From Devosia sp. (GTDB taxonomy: Bacteria > Pseudomonadota > Alphaproteobacteria > Rhizobiales > Devosiaceae): DNA of 30,550 nt. The translations under genes and the position numbers were made by a program. The stretch spans positions 1 to 30,550 of the forward strand of contig JAQGJI010000062.1 in assembly GCA_028290685.1 (NCBI GenBank), written 5' to 3'. How positions within the stretch are numbered: the stretch's first letter is position 1; each line of letters starts with the position of its first letter. Shown here in pieces: positions 1-8,320 of this stretch. The notes beneath the pieces were generated by a model. That model had not been told where the DNA came from and made no database searches. It saw only the letters and a program-made list of their open reading frames with translations.

Positions 1-270
1 GATGTGGGGACCCAGTACCGGTCCGCTATTTATACCACGACGCCCGAGCAGGCGATGATCGTGGAAAAGAGCCGCCTGGCTTACCAAAACGCGTTGAGTG
101 CCAAGGGCTTGGGCCAGATCACGACCGAAATTGCACCGGCCGGCGAGTTTTACTACGCTGAAACCTACCACCAGCAATATCTGGCTAAAAACCCCAATGG
201 TTACTGCGGCTTACAAGGAACCGGGGTCAGCTGCCAGATCGGATCCGGGGTGAGCGCCGCGGCCGGATAA
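1..270 (+). CDS. msrA: Peptide-methionine (S)-S-oxide reductase MsrA, C-terminal part (5' end outside window)
   Basis: The frame is open from base 1 (Asp-Val-Gly-Thr-Gln-Tyr-Arg) to a TAA at 268-270, so the gene begins before the window. DVGTQYRS, the FYYAETYHQQYL segment and KNPNGYCGLQGTGVSC are hallmarks of the MsrA C-terminal half. MsrA reduces methionine-S-sulfoxide in oxidised proteins, using a catalytic Cys in a GCFW motif that must lie upstream of the window. The Cys residues in GYCG and GVSC are candidates for the resolving cysteines regenerated by thioredoxin. The following gene is on the other strand, so this is the end of its transcription unit. The family call is firm; the catalytic motif cannot be checked here. 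Confidence 0.93.
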   Translation, partial: DVGTQYRSAIYTTTPEQAMIVEKSRLAYQNALSAKGLGQITTEIAPAGEFYYAETYHQQYLAKNPNGYCGLQGTGVSCQIGSGVSAAAG

Positions 271-393
271 GCGACCGCCTTGCGCGTTCACACGACGCCG
301 CTTTGATGTCACCGGATCGGCCCTTTCGGTTAACACAATGTTACCCTTGAGCGTCCCCTGTGCGCCCGTAGCGGGGCTTGCCTGCGCCAGCCG
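271..393. other. Convergent msrA/MFS intergenic region
   Basis: This is the 123-bp gap between two convergent stops. It has no strong terminator with a T-run. A dyad GGTTAACA-CAA-TGTTACC lies at about 328-345, and a short CCCG-TAG-CGGG stem lies near 364-375. Either could help end transcription, but neither is convincing. The first resembles the TTAAC/GTTA dyads seen late in the window, except that its spacer is one base longer. Confidence 0.3.
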
Positions 394-1722
394 CTAGTTG
401 CGGCTGGCGAACTGGCGGTTGAAGCGCAGCGCCACCAGGGTGCAGATGCAACCCGACAGCAGGTAGGCACCCGAGGAGATCAGGCCAAACTGGCTGGACA
501 GCACGAGCGCTGCAAGCGGAGCAAAGCCGGCGCCCACCAGCCACGCAAGATCGGAGGTGAGGGCCGAGCCGGTATAGCGGTAAAGCTTGCTGAAACTGGC
601 GGCCACGACGCCCGACGACTGACCAAAGGACAGGCCCAGCAGGGCAAAGCCGATCACCATGTAGGCGATCTCGCCAGTATTGCCGCCATCGAGCAGCAGC
701 GGGGCAAAGACGCTGTAGACGGCAATCGCCACCGCTGACGCCCCCAGCAGCCAGCGGCGGCCGATGCGGTCGGCCAGATAGCCCGACAAAACAATGGCAA
801 GCAGCCCCACGACCGCGCTTGCGGCCTTGATCACCAGAAAATTGCTGGGTGGCTCCTGGGTGTACAGGAACACATAGGAAAGCGCGAACACCGTCACCAT
901 GTGGAACAGGGCAAAGCTTGCCAGTGGCGCAAAGGCGCCAATGACGATGTTGCGCCAGTCGTGCTGAATGGTTTCCAGCACACGGGTGGGCTGCAACTCG
1001 CCGCTTTCAAACAGCGAGGTATATTCGGGCGTCACCACGATGCGCAGGCGCGCGAACAGGGCCACCACATTGATGGCGAAGGCCACGAAAAACGGATAGC
1101 GCCAGCCCCAGCCCAGAAAATCCTCGGCAGACAGGGAACTGGTGAGATAGGCGAAAAGCGAGGCGGCAACGATCAGCCCGATCGGGGCGCCCAGTTGGGG
1201 CAACATCGCATACCAGCCGCGCCTGTTTTCAGGTGCGTTCAGCGCCAGCAGCGATGCCAGCCCGTCCCAGGTGCCCGCCAGCGCCAGCCCCTGGCCAAAG
1301 CGCAGCAGCATCAGCAAGCCAACGGCAAACCAGCCAGCCTGATCGAAGCTGGGCAGAAAGCCCTGAGCCACCGTGCACGTACCAAGCAGGAAGAGCGCGA
1401 TGGTCAGCTTGACCCCGCGCCCATGATTGCGGTCGATCGCCGAGAACACCACCGTGCCGATCGGCCGGGCCACGAACGCCAGAGCGAACACAGCAAAGGA
1501 CAGCATGGTGCCGGTCAGGGGATCAGCAAACGAAAAGATCAGCGCGGGAAAGACCAATACCGCTGCAATAGAATAAACAAAGAAGTCAAAGAACTCCGAG
1601 GTGCGGCCAATAACCACACCCACGGCGATTTCGCCGGGTTTGACAGCGCGGTGATGAGCATTTGTAGCCCGGCCATCGCGCTCCGCACTGGTTTCGGTAA
1701 CGGCCCCTGACGAAGATGACAT
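394..1722 (-). CDS. MFS transporter, metabolite:H+ symporter (MHS) type
   Basis: The product is a 442-residue inner-membrane protein with about 12 hydrophobic segments after a hydrophilic N-terminus of about 35 residues. The second half carries the MFS loop motif as GYLADRIGRR, and the first half has the weaker AIDRNHGRG form. The early segment EFFDFFVYSIAA is typical of the ProP/ShiA/KgtP-like MHS group, which imports organic acids, shikimate or compatible solutes with protons. The substrate cannot be read from sequence. I chose ATG 1722 because AGGA lies about nine bases upstream; the frame stays open to 1908, but the added residues do not look like a protein N-terminus. The gene is divergent from cyoA across about 200 bp, so the two promoters may share control elements. 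Confidence 0.88.
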   Translation of the reverse strand: MSSSSGAVTETSAERDGRATNAHHRAVKPGEIAVGVVIGRTSEFFDFFVYSIAAVLVFPALIFSFADPLTGTMLSFAVFALAFVARPIGTVVFSAIDRNHGRGVKLTIALFLLGTCTVAQGFLPSFDQAGWFAVGLLMLLRFGQGLALAGTWDGLASLLALNAPENRRGWYAMLPQLGAPIGLIVAASLFAYLTSSLSAEDFLGWGWRYPFFVAFAINVVALFARLRIVVTPEYTSLFESGELQPTRVLETIQHDWRNIVIGAFAPLASFALFHMVTVFALSYVFLYTQEPPSNFLVIKAASAVVGLLAIVLSGYLADRIGRRWLLGASAVAIAVYSVFAPLLLDGGNTGEIAYMVIGFALLGLSFGQSSGVVAASFSKLYRYTGSALTSDLAWLVGAGFAPLAALVLSSQFGLISSGAYLLSGCICTLVALRFNRQFASRN

Positions 1723-1846
1723 TGTTAAGGTCCTGTTTGCGTTCAATAATCGCGACCTGGCGCACAAATCACAGCCTGTCGCCATTTCCGGCTCCCAAGC
1801 GCTATATTGCTTTGCCCTAAACAGGGCTGGTTGGGGAGTGGACAAA

Positions 1847-1912
1847 ATGCCCGATGGCGAAGCGGCCCCGCAAGCCATATTTGCCAGCCCAAGAAGCGAA
1901 ACCTCCAACTGA
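1847..1912 (+). CDS. Possible 21-aa leader ORF upstream of cyoA
   Basis: An ATG at 1847 follows a good ribosome binding site (GGGGAG, about eight bases upstream) and opens a 21-codon frame ending in TGA at 1910-1912. That stop overlaps the GAGGAA Shine-Dalgarno sequence (1911-1916) of cyoA, an arrangement that allows translational coupling. The peptide (MPDGEAAPQA...) resembles nothing I know. It could be chance, or a regulatory leader of the oxidase operon. Confidence is low because only the RBS and position support it. Confidence 0.3.
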   Translation: MPDGEAAPQAIFASPRSETSN

Positions 1913-1922
1913 GGAACGCCAA

Positions 1923-3110
1923 GTGTCCCGCCTGACCAAACTCTTTGCTGTTTTTTGCCTGTCCATCGTGCTGAGCGGTTGCAATGCCGTAGTGATGGCC
2001 CCCGCCGGTGATGTCGCCATGCAGCAGCGCGACCTGATTCTGATCTCGACCTTCCTGATGCTGCTGATCATCGTTCCGGTGCTGACACTGGTGGTGGTTT
2101 TCACGCGCAAATACCGCGCAACCAACAAGGAGGCCCGCTATGAGCCCGACTGGGACCATTCCACCCATCTCGAACTGGTGATCTGGGCAGCTCCGCTGGC
2201 CATCATCATCTGCCTTGGCGCGGTGACGTGGGTCAGCACGCATCTACTCGATCCCTATCGCGAGCTGGGGCGGATCGCGCCCGGCCAGCCGGTCACGCCC
2301 GACATGGAGCCGCTGCAGGTGGAGGTGACGGCGCTCGACTGGAAGTGGATGTTCATCTACCCCCAGTACAACATCGCGACCGTCAACGAGCTGGTGGCGC
2401 CAGTAAACCGCCCCATCAGCTTCAAGCTGACTTCGTCCACGGTGATGAACTCATTCTATATTCCGGCGCTTGCCGGGCAGATCTACGCCATGCCGGGGAT
2501 GCAAACGCAGCTCCATGCCGTGGTCAACCAGCCGGGCGAATACAGGGGGATTTCGGCCGCTTACAGCGGGCACGGTTTTTCGGGCATGCATTTCAAGTTC
2601 CGCGGCGTCGACGATGCGGCATTCGAGCAGTGGGTGACAAAGGTGCGCCAGGCGCCGGACACCCTGGATCGTGCCCGCTATCTGGAGCTTGAAAAGCGCA
2701 GCGAGAACGTGGCGCCCATGCACTTCGCCAGTGTCGAGCGGGGCCTTTACACCGCCATCGTCAACATGTGCGTCGAGCGCGACAAGATGTGCATGAGTGA
2801 AATGATGGCGATCGACGCACGCGGCGGGCTGGGCCTTGCCGGGATCGGCAACATGGCCCCCGCCCTTTATGGCGGCGGGGAGCGCAACCGAGCCGTTTTC
2901 GGCCCCCAAAAAACCTATGTGGCAGCCATTTGCACGGTCGATGAAGCCATTGCCATGACCGCCAAGCTGCCGGCAATCGGTGCTCCCAATGCGGCGCCGT
3001 TTATCGGCGCGGGCCTGCGGCAACCCTCCATGCTGCAGGCTGCGGGGGCGACGGGCTGGCTGACCGGCCATGAACATTTTAACCAAACAGCGCACGCGGC
3101 AATCCTATGA
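1923..3110 (+). CDS. cyoA: Cytochrome bo3 ubiquinol oxidase subunit II
   Basis: CyoA is the periplasm-facing subunit of the proton-pumping quinol oxidase. I chose the GTG at 1923 because GAGGAA sits seven bases upstream and translation then begins with a lipoprotein signal peptide whose lipobox LSGC ends at Cys20. Two membrane helices follow, at roughly 38-62 and 78-98. The cupredoxin domain then has the quinol-oxidase pattern (QIYAMPGMQTQLH, YSGHGFSGMHFKF). The CuA ligands of cytochrome c oxidases (CxxxC, late His/Met) are absent, which marks quinol as the donor. At 395 aa it exceeds E. coli CyoA (315 aa) because of a C-terminal extension of about 120 residues with several Cys and Met. The start at ATG 1854 is less likely. 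It overlaps cyoB by four bases. Confidence 0.95.
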   Translation: MSRLTKLFAVFCLSIVLSGCNAVVMAPAGDVAMQQRDLILISTFLMLLIIVPVLTLVVVFTRKYRATNKEARYEPDWDHSTHLELVIWAAPLAIIICLGAVTWVSTHLLDPYRELGRIAPGQPVTPDMEPLQVEVTALDWKWMFIYPQYNIATVNELVAPVNRPISFKLTSSTVMNSFYIPALAGQIYAMPGMQTQLHAVVNQPGEYRGISAAYSGHGFSGMHFKFRGVDDAAFEQWVTKVRQAPDTLDRARYLELEKRSENVAPMHFASVERGLYTAIVNMCVERDKMCMSEMMAIDARGGLGLAGIGNMAPALYGGGERNRAVFGPQKTYVAAICTVDEAIAMTAKLPAIGAPNAAPFIGAGLRQPSMLQAAGATGWLTGHEHFNQTAHAAIL

Positions 3111-5104
3111 GCAGCGATATCTGGACTTTCATCTTCGGCCGCCTGAGTTGGGATGTCATTCCCTACTACGACCCGATCCTGGTGGGCACCTTTGCCGTGG
3201 TGCTGGTGGTCGGGCTCGGCATTGTCGCCCTGCTGTTCAAGCACAAGCTGTGGGGTTATCTCTGGCACGAATGGTTCACCAGCGTTGACCACAAGAAGGT
3301 CGGCATCATGTACATGGTGCTGGGGCTGGTGATGCTGGTGCGCGGCTTTGCCGATGCCCTGATGATGCGCCTGCAGCAGGCTATCGCCTTCAATGGCTCG
3401 GAGGGCTACCTCAACGCCCACCATTACGATCAGCTGTTTTCCGTGCATGGCGTGATCATGATCTTTTTCGTGGCCATGCCGCTGATCACGGGGTTCATGA
3501 ACTATATCGTGCCGCTGCAGATCGGGGCGCGCGACGTGAGCTTCCCGTTTCTGAACAATTTCTCGTTCTGGATGACCGCGGGCGGCGCCGTGCTGGTGAT
3601 GCTGAGCCTGTTCGTGGGTGAATTTGCCCAGACCGGCTGGCTGGCCTTTCCGCCGCTTTCAGGCATCGAGAATTCGCCGGCCTCGGGCGTGGACTATTAC
3701 ATCTGGGCCCTGCAGATCGCCGGGGTGGGAACGACGCTGTCGGGCGTGAACCTGATTGCCACCATCATCAAGATGCGCGCGCCCGGCATGACCATGATGA
3801 AGATGCCGGTGTTCACCTGGACAGCGCTGTGCACCAATGTGCTGGTCGTTGCATCCTTCCCGATCCTGACCGCCGTGCTGACGCTTCTGGCGCTCGATCG
3901 CTACGTGGGCACCAATTTCTTCACCAACGATCTCGGGGGCAGCCCGATGATGTATGTGAACCTGATCTGGATCTGGGGCCATCCGGAGGTCTACATCCTC
4001 ATCCTGCCCTGCTTCGGCATCTTCTCGGAAGTCGCCTCGACCTTCTCGAGCAAGCGCCTGTTTGGTTATACCTCGATGGTTTACGCCACCATCGTCATCA
4101 CCATCCTGTCCTACCTGGTGTGGCTGCACCACTTCTTCACCATGGGGTCGGGCGCCAGCGTCAACGCCTTCTTTGGCATCACCACCATGATCATCTCGAT
4201 CCCGACCGGAGCCAAGGTCTTCAACTGGCTCTTCACCATGTACAAGGGGCGAATCCGGTTCGAATTGCCCATGATGTGGCTGATCGCCTTCATGTTCACC
4301 TTCACCATCGGCGGCATGACCGGCGTGTTGCTGGCGGTGCCTCCCGCCGACTTCGTCCTGCACAATTCGCTGTTCCTGGTGGCGCACTTCCACAACGTCA
4401 TCATCGGGGGCGTGCTGTTCGGCATCTTTGCCGGGATCAACTACTGGTGGCCCAAGGCGTTTGGCTACAAGCTCAACGAGTTCTGGGGCAAGATCTCGTT
4501 CTGGTGCTGGGTGATCGGGTTCTGGGTGGCCTTCGCACCGCTCTATGTGCTGGGGCTCATGGGCGTGACCCGGCGCCTGCGCACCTTCGACGACCCGTCC
4601 CTGCAGATCTGGTTCATCATTGCCGGGCTGGGCGCGCTGATCATCGCGGCGGGTGTTGCCGCCATGGCGATCCAGTTCGCCGTCTCGATCCTGGGCAAGA
4701 ACAAGGACTGGGACACAACCGGGGATCCCTGGGACGGGCGTACGCTGGAATGGGCGACGTCCTCGCCGCCGCCGCAATACAATTTCGCCTTCACCCCGAT
4801 CATCTACGACAATGACGCCTGGGCGGACATGAAAAAGCGCAATGCGCAGCACCCCACGCAGGGCTTCCGGGACATCCATATGCCGCGCAATACCTGGGCC
4901 GGCATCGTTCTGGCCGGGTTGAGCGTGGTGCTGGGGTTTGCGCTGATCTGGTACATGTGGTGGCTGGCCGTGCTCAGCCTTGCCGGGATCGTGGTGGTGT
5001 CCATCATGCACACCTTCAACTACGACCGGGACTATTTCATCCCGGCCGAGGCCGTGGTGGCGCTGGAAAGCAAGCGCCACAAGCCAGTGCCGGCAGGGGA
5101 GTGA
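3107..5104 (+). CDS. cyoB: Cytochrome bo3 ubiquinol oxidase subunit I
   Basis: This is the catalytic heme-copper subunit, an inner-membrane protein of 665 aa against 663 in E. coli. Every key residue is present at +8 relative to E. coli: heme b ligands His114 and His429; CuB/heme o3 ligands His292 (in GHPEVY, with Tyr296), His341, His342 and His427; D-channel Asp143 and Glu294; K-channel Lys370. It should therefore reduce O2 to water and pump protons. Its ATG overlaps the cyoA stop (ATGA), so translation is coupled. Heme O synthesis also needs CyoE, which is not in this window. Confidence 0.98.
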   Translation: MSSDIWTFIFGRLSWDVIPYYDPILVGTFAVVLVVGLGIVALLFKHKLWGYLWHEWFTSVDHKKVGIMYMVLGLVMLVRGFADALMMRLQQAIAFNGSEGYLNAHHYDQLFSVHGVIMIFFVAMPLITGFMNYIVPLQIGARDVSFPFLNNFSFWMTAGGAVLVMLSLFVGEFAQTGWLAFPPLSGIENSPASGVDYYIWALQIAGVGTTLSGVNLIATIIKMRAPGMTMMKMPVFTWTALCTNVLVVASFPILTAVLTLLALDRYVGTNFFTNDLGGSPMMYVNLIWIWGHPEVYILILPCFGIFSEVASTFSSKRLFGYTSMVYATIVITILSYLVWLHHFFTMGSGASVNAFFGITTMIISIPTGAKVFNWLFTMYKGRIRFELPMMWLIAFMFTFTIGGMTGVLLAVPPADFVLHNSLFLVAHFHNVIIGGVLFGIFAGINYWWPKAFGYKLNEFWGKISFWCWVIGFWVAFAPLYVLGLMGVTRRLRTFDDPSLQIWFIIAGLGALIIAAGVAAMAIQFAVSILGKNKDWDTTGDPWDGRTLEWATSSPPPQYNFAFTPIIYDNDAWADMKKRNAQHPTQGFRDIHMPRNTWAGIVLAGLSVVLGFALIWYMWWLAVLSLAGIVVVSIMHTFNYDRDYFIPAEAVVALESKRHKPVPAGE

Positions 5105-5106
5105 CG

Positions 5107-5736
5107 ATGAGCAACACTGTTCAAGCCGAGCCTGGCGAAAAGCTCGAATTCTACGATGTGGTAAGCCACGAGCACACCGTGCACGGCTCGACCCAGATCG
5201 GGTTCTGGCTGTACCTGATGAGCGACTGCCTGATCTTTGCGACCCTGTTTGCCATCTATGGCGTGCTGGGCGCGAACTTTGCGGCAGGGCCGGCGCCGGC
5301 CGATCTGTTCAACCTGCCGCTGGTGGCCGCGAGCACGGCGGCGCTGCTGCTCTCCTCCATCACCTATGGCTTTGCCATGCTCGACATGAACGAGGGCAAG
5401 CAGGGTGGCACGCTGGCCTGGCTGGGCATCACCGGAGTGTTGGGCGCCCTGTTCCTGGGGTTTACGCTCTATGAGTTCGCCCATCTGATCCATCTGGGAG
5501 CGGTGCCGCAGCGCTCGGCATTCCTGTCGGCCTTTTTTGTGCTGGTGGGGACCCATGCGCTGCATGTGCTGTTCGGCATCATCTGGCTGGTGACGCTGCT
5601 GGCGCAGATCTGGCTCAAGGGGCTGATCCCGGCCAACCAGATCCGCGTGCAGTGCCTGTCGATGTTCTGGCACTTCCTTGACGTCATCTGGATCGGGGTC
5701 TTCACCGTTGTCTACTTGATGGGAATGCTGCGATGA
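5107..5736 (+). CDS. cyoC: Cytochrome bo3 ubiquinol oxidase subunit III
   Basis: The product is 209 aa with five membrane segments and matches the heme-copper oxidase subunit III family. The conserved regions STQIGFWLYLMSDC and the late MFWHFLDVIWIGVFTVVY stretch are present. The ATG at 5107 lies two bases after the cyoB stop and is preceded by GGGGAG, which also covers the end of cyoB. The frame is open further upstream, but only through the end of cyoB. The subunit binds no redox metal and supports stability of the CyoA/CyoB core. It overlaps cyoD by four bases. Confidence 0.97.
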   Translation: MSNTVQAEPGEKLEFYDVVSHEHTVHGSTQIGFWLYLMSDCLIFATLFAIYGVLGANFAAGPAPADLFNLPLVAASTAALLLSSITYGFAMLDMNEGKQGGTLAWLGITGVLGALFLGFTLYEFAHLIHLGAVPQRSAFLSAFFVLVGTHALHVLFGIIWLVTLLAQIWLKGLIPANQIRVQCLSMFWHFLDVIWIGVFTVVYLMGMLR

Positions 5737-6143
5737 GCACTGCAACGCACAACCAACCGCTCCCGGCCGACGCGCCGGCCCACCCGCATCCGGGCATTTC
5801 GGGGGACGGCCATGGCCATGGCACGCGGCGCAGCTATCTGATCGGGTTCGCGCTGTCCGTTGTGCTGACGGCCATTCCGTTCTGGCTGGTGATGGCCGAT
5901 GTGATCGCCGACACCACCATCGCCACGCTGACCATCATGGCGTTCGGCGTGGCGCAGATCCTGGTGCACATGATCTATTTCCTGCACATGAACACCAGGA
6001 GCGAGGGGGGCTGGACCATGATGGCGGCGATCTTCACCATCATCGTCATCGTCATCGCGCTGTCGGGGTCCTTGTGGGTGATGTACCATCTCAACACCAA
6101 CATGATGCCAGGGCATGTGATGGACCCGGCCTTGATGATGTAG
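5733..6143 (+). CDS. cyoD: Cytochrome bo3 ubiquinol oxidase subunit IV
   Basis: This is the small subunit IV, 136 aa against 109 in E. coli, with three membrane helices and the family motif QILVHMIYFLHMN near the end of the second. The N-terminus is a His-rich hydrophilic tail (HPHPGISGDGHGHGTRR), longer than in enterobacteria. The start overlaps the cyoC stop by four bases. Subunit IV assists assembly and copper-site formation in bo3 oxidases. The His-rich tail could bind metal, but that is only a guess. Confidence 0.95.
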   Translation: MSTATHNQPLPADAPAHPHPGISGDGHGHGTRRSYLIGFALSVVLTAIPFWLVMADVIADTTIATLTIMAFGVAQILVHMIYFLHMNTRSEGGWTMMAAIFTIIVIVIALSGSLWVMYHLNTNMMPGHVMDPALMM

Positions 6144-6146
6144 GCC

Positions 6147-6890
6147 ATGGCTGACCCTGCCCAAGGCGCCGGGCGCCGTCACCGCTCCGGGCTGACGCTG
6201 GCCGTGCTGGGCATTGTTGCCCTGCTCGGCGCGCTGGGATTTGGCGCGCTGGGCGTCTGGCAGATGGAGCGGCTAAACCAGAAGAACACGCTGATTGCCG
6301 CCGTGCAGACGCGCACCAGTGCCGCTCCGCTGGATATCGGCGCGGAGGGGGCCTGGGCGCAGTTCGATCTGGTGCGCGACGAGTACCGCCAGGTGCGCCT
6401 GGCCGGCCGGTTCGAGCATGCACAGGAAACCCTGGTGCAGGCGGTGACCGGCTATGGGGGCGGGTTCTGGGTGCTGACGCCGCTGCGGCTTGCGGATGGG
6501 CGCAGCGTTCTGGTCAACCGGGGGTTCGTGCCGCCGGCGCTGCGCGAGCCCGGGATGCGCCCTGCCCCCCGCGGTGAAGTGACGGTGACCGGGCTGTTGC
6601 GGCTGAGCGAGCCGGGGGGCGGGTTCTTGCGCAGCAACGATCCTGCCGGGGAGCGGTGGTATTCGCGCGATGTGGCGGCGATTGCGGCCGACAAGGCGGT
6701 CGGCGACGCTGCGCCGTTTTTTGTCGACGCCGCTGCTGGAGCGCCGGGCACTTACCCAATCGGGGGGCTGACGGTGCTCCAGTTCCCCAACAATCATCTG
6801 GCGTATGCGCTGACCTGGTTTGCGCTGGCGCTGATGGTGCTGGGGGGATTTGGCTATGTGCTGTGGGATCGCTGGCGGGCGGGGGCCTAG
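6147..6890 (+). CDS. SURF1 family oxidase assembly protein
   Basis: The protein has 247 aa with one membrane helix near each end, at about 15-35 and 222-241, and a periplasmic domain between them. The family signatures are clear: GVWQMERLNQK after the first helix, YRQVRLAGRF, VNRGFVPP, and NHLAYALTWF leading into the last helix. SURF1 proteins help insert heme into heme-copper oxidases. Its place three bases behind cyoD suggests service to the bo3 oxidase, as in other alphaproteobacteria. Its stop overlaps the convergent deaminase stop by four bases, leaving no room for a terminator between them. Confidence 0.95.
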   Translation: MADPAQGAGRRHRSGLTLAVLGIVALLGALGFGALGVWQMERLNQKNTLIAAVQTRTSAAPLDIGAEGAWAQFDLVRDEYRQVRLAGRFEHAQETLVQAVTGYGGGFWVLTPLRLADGRSVLVNRGFVPPALREPGMRPAPRGEVTVTGLLRLSEPGGGFLRSNDPAGERWYSRDVAAIAADKAVGDAAPFFVDAAAGAPGTYPIGGLTVLQFPNNHLAYALTWFALALMVLGGFGYVLWDRWRAGA

Positions 6891-8173
6891 GCCTGCGGCC
6901 CTACCCTGGATGGGTCCAGCACGGCGGGGCGGCCGGGCAGGCTCAACTGCGCCGTGCGGGGCGCCGTTTCGGCGATGACCTTGCCCGCCTTGATCACCTT
7001 GAGGCGCGTCGCCTTGAGGCGGATGGCTTCGATCGGGTCCGCGGCCTGCAGCAGCACCATGTCGGCCTTGCAGCCGACATCAAGGCCATAGCCATCAAGG
7101 TTGAGGATCGCGGCAGGCCCGCTCGTAACGGCGGCAAAGGCCTGGCGCATGGCGTCACGACTGGTCATCTGCGCGACATGCAGGCCCATGTTTGCCACGT
7201 CGAGCATGTCGGCCTGCCCCAGCGAATACCAGGGGTCCATCATGCAGTCCTGCCCGAAGGCGCAGGTGATGCCGTATTGCAGCATTTCGGGGAAGCGGTT
7301 CATGCCGCGCCGCTTGGGGTAGGTGTCGTGGCGGCCCTGGATGACGATATTGATGTTGGGGTTGGCAATGGCGGCGATCCCCGCCTCGGCCATCATCGGC
7401 AACAGCTTGGAGACGTAGTAATTGTCCATGGAGTGCATGGAGGTCAGGTGCGATCCGGTCACCCTGCCCCCAAGCCCAAGGCGCTGGGTCTCATAGGTCA
7501 GGGTTTCGATGTGGCGGCTGAGCGGATCGTCGGTTTCATCGCAATGCAGGTCGACCAGAAGCCCCCGTTCGGCGCCGATCTCGCACAGCGCCCGGACGCT
7601 GGCGGCGCCGTCCGCCATGGTGCGCTCGAAATGGGGAATGCCGCCAACAACATCGACGCCCATGTCGAGGGCGCGGTTGAGCAGGTCCACGGCGCCCGGA
7701 TAGCGATAGTAGCCATCCTGGGGGAAGGCGACCAGTTGCAGATCGATATAGGGGGCGACGCGGCGCTTGACCTCAAGCAGCGCTTCAACGCCCAGCAGGC
7801 GCTCATCGCAGATATCGACATGGGTGCGGATGGCCAGCAGGCCCTGGCTCGCGGCGAGGTCGCAATAGGCCATGGCCCGCGCGATGACCGCATCGTGCGT
7901 CAGAAGCGGCTTGAGCTCGCCCCAGATGCGGATGCCCTCGAGCAGGAGCCCCGATTCATTGATGCGCGGCAGCCCCAGCGAGAGCGTTGCGTCCATGTGA
8001 AAATGGCAATCAACGAACGGGGGCGAGACGAGCTGGCCGGCAGCGTCGATGCTCTGCCCGGCCTCGCCCGCAAGGTTCGGCTCGAGCGCGGCGATACGGC
8101 CGTTGGTGATGCCGATGCCCATATTGGTGCGGCCATCGGGGAGCGTGGCGTTGGTAAGCTTGAGGTCGAACAT
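6887..8173 (-). CDS. Amidohydrolase, cytosine deaminase (CodA)-like nucleobase deaminase
   Basis: This 428-aa TIM-barrel metal-dependent hydrolase aligns over most of its length with E. coli cytosine deaminase (427 aa), with an offset of four residues. Metal and catalytic residues are all present: His57 and His59 (HFH), Gln152 (AFPQDG), His210 and Glu213 (HCDE), His242 and Asp309. The HPF loop is conserved as IPHFERT, and QGRHDTYPKRRG matches as well. The change that stands out is GHDD becoming GQDC, so the residue equivalent to Asp314 is Cys310. This suggests a hydrolytic deaminase acting on cytosine or a related base. It is the last gene of a nucleoside ABC operon, consistent with salvage of imported bases. 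The exact substrate is open. Confidence 0.85.
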   Translation of the reverse strand: MFDLKLTNATLPDGRTNMGIGITNGRIAALEPNLAGEAGQSIDAAGQLVSPPFVDCHFHMDATLSLGLPRINESGLLLEGIRIWGELKPLLTHDAVIARAMAYCDLAASQGLLAIRTHVDICDERLLGVEALLEVKRRVAPYIDLQLVAFPQDGYYRYPGAVDLLNRALDMGVDVVGGIPHFERTMADGAASVRALCEIGAERGLLVDLHCDETDDPLSRHIETLTYETQRLGLGGRVTGSHLTSMHSMDNYYVSKLLPMMAEAGIAAIANPNINIVIQGRHDTYPKRRGMNRFPEMLQYGITCAFGQDCMMDPWYSLGQADMLDVANMGLHVAQMTSRDAMRQAFAAVTSGPAAILNLDGYGLDVGCKADMVLLQAADPIEAIRLKATRLKVIKAGKVIAETAPRTAQLSLPGRPAVLDPSRVGPQA

Positions 8174-8205
8174 GTCTTGGTCCAGTTCTTGAGTGGCAGT
8201 GCGTC

Positions 8206-8308
8206 ATTGCCCGGCTGGTCTGGGCAATCCGTGGTTCAGCATGGGTGAAACCAAAGGTGGATCACCGGGCTCCCGGGTCGGGCCCGAGGGTGTCCCGGGG
8301 ACGACGAT
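8206..8308. repeat. Composite palindromic intergenic element, copy B
   Basis: This lies in the 147-bp gap between the permease and the deaminase gene. It starts with a perfect stem ATTGCCC (8206-8212), a nine-base loop and GGGCAAT (8222-8228). A second GC-rich palindromic block follows, from the TGGATCACC at about 8258 to ACGACGAT at 8308, with nested CCCGGG and GGGC/GCCC pairs. The same order of parts recurs at 11912-12010. No gene is visible in the gap. It could act as an mRNA processing or stability signal, or simply be a REP-like genomic repeat. Confidence 0.6.
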
Positions 8309-8320
8309 AAGCTTTCAGGG

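Noticed and set aside
1814..1827. GCCCT-AAAC-AGGGC as an operator ahead of cyoA
   Set aside because: The five-base arms are short and GC-rich for this genome, and no promoter element aligns with them.
3659..5080. Long open frame on the minus strand opposite cyoB
   Set aside because: It is the antisense shadow of a conserved gene; its product is His/Asp/Gly/Gln-rich low-complexity sequence typical of a GC-rich reverse frame.
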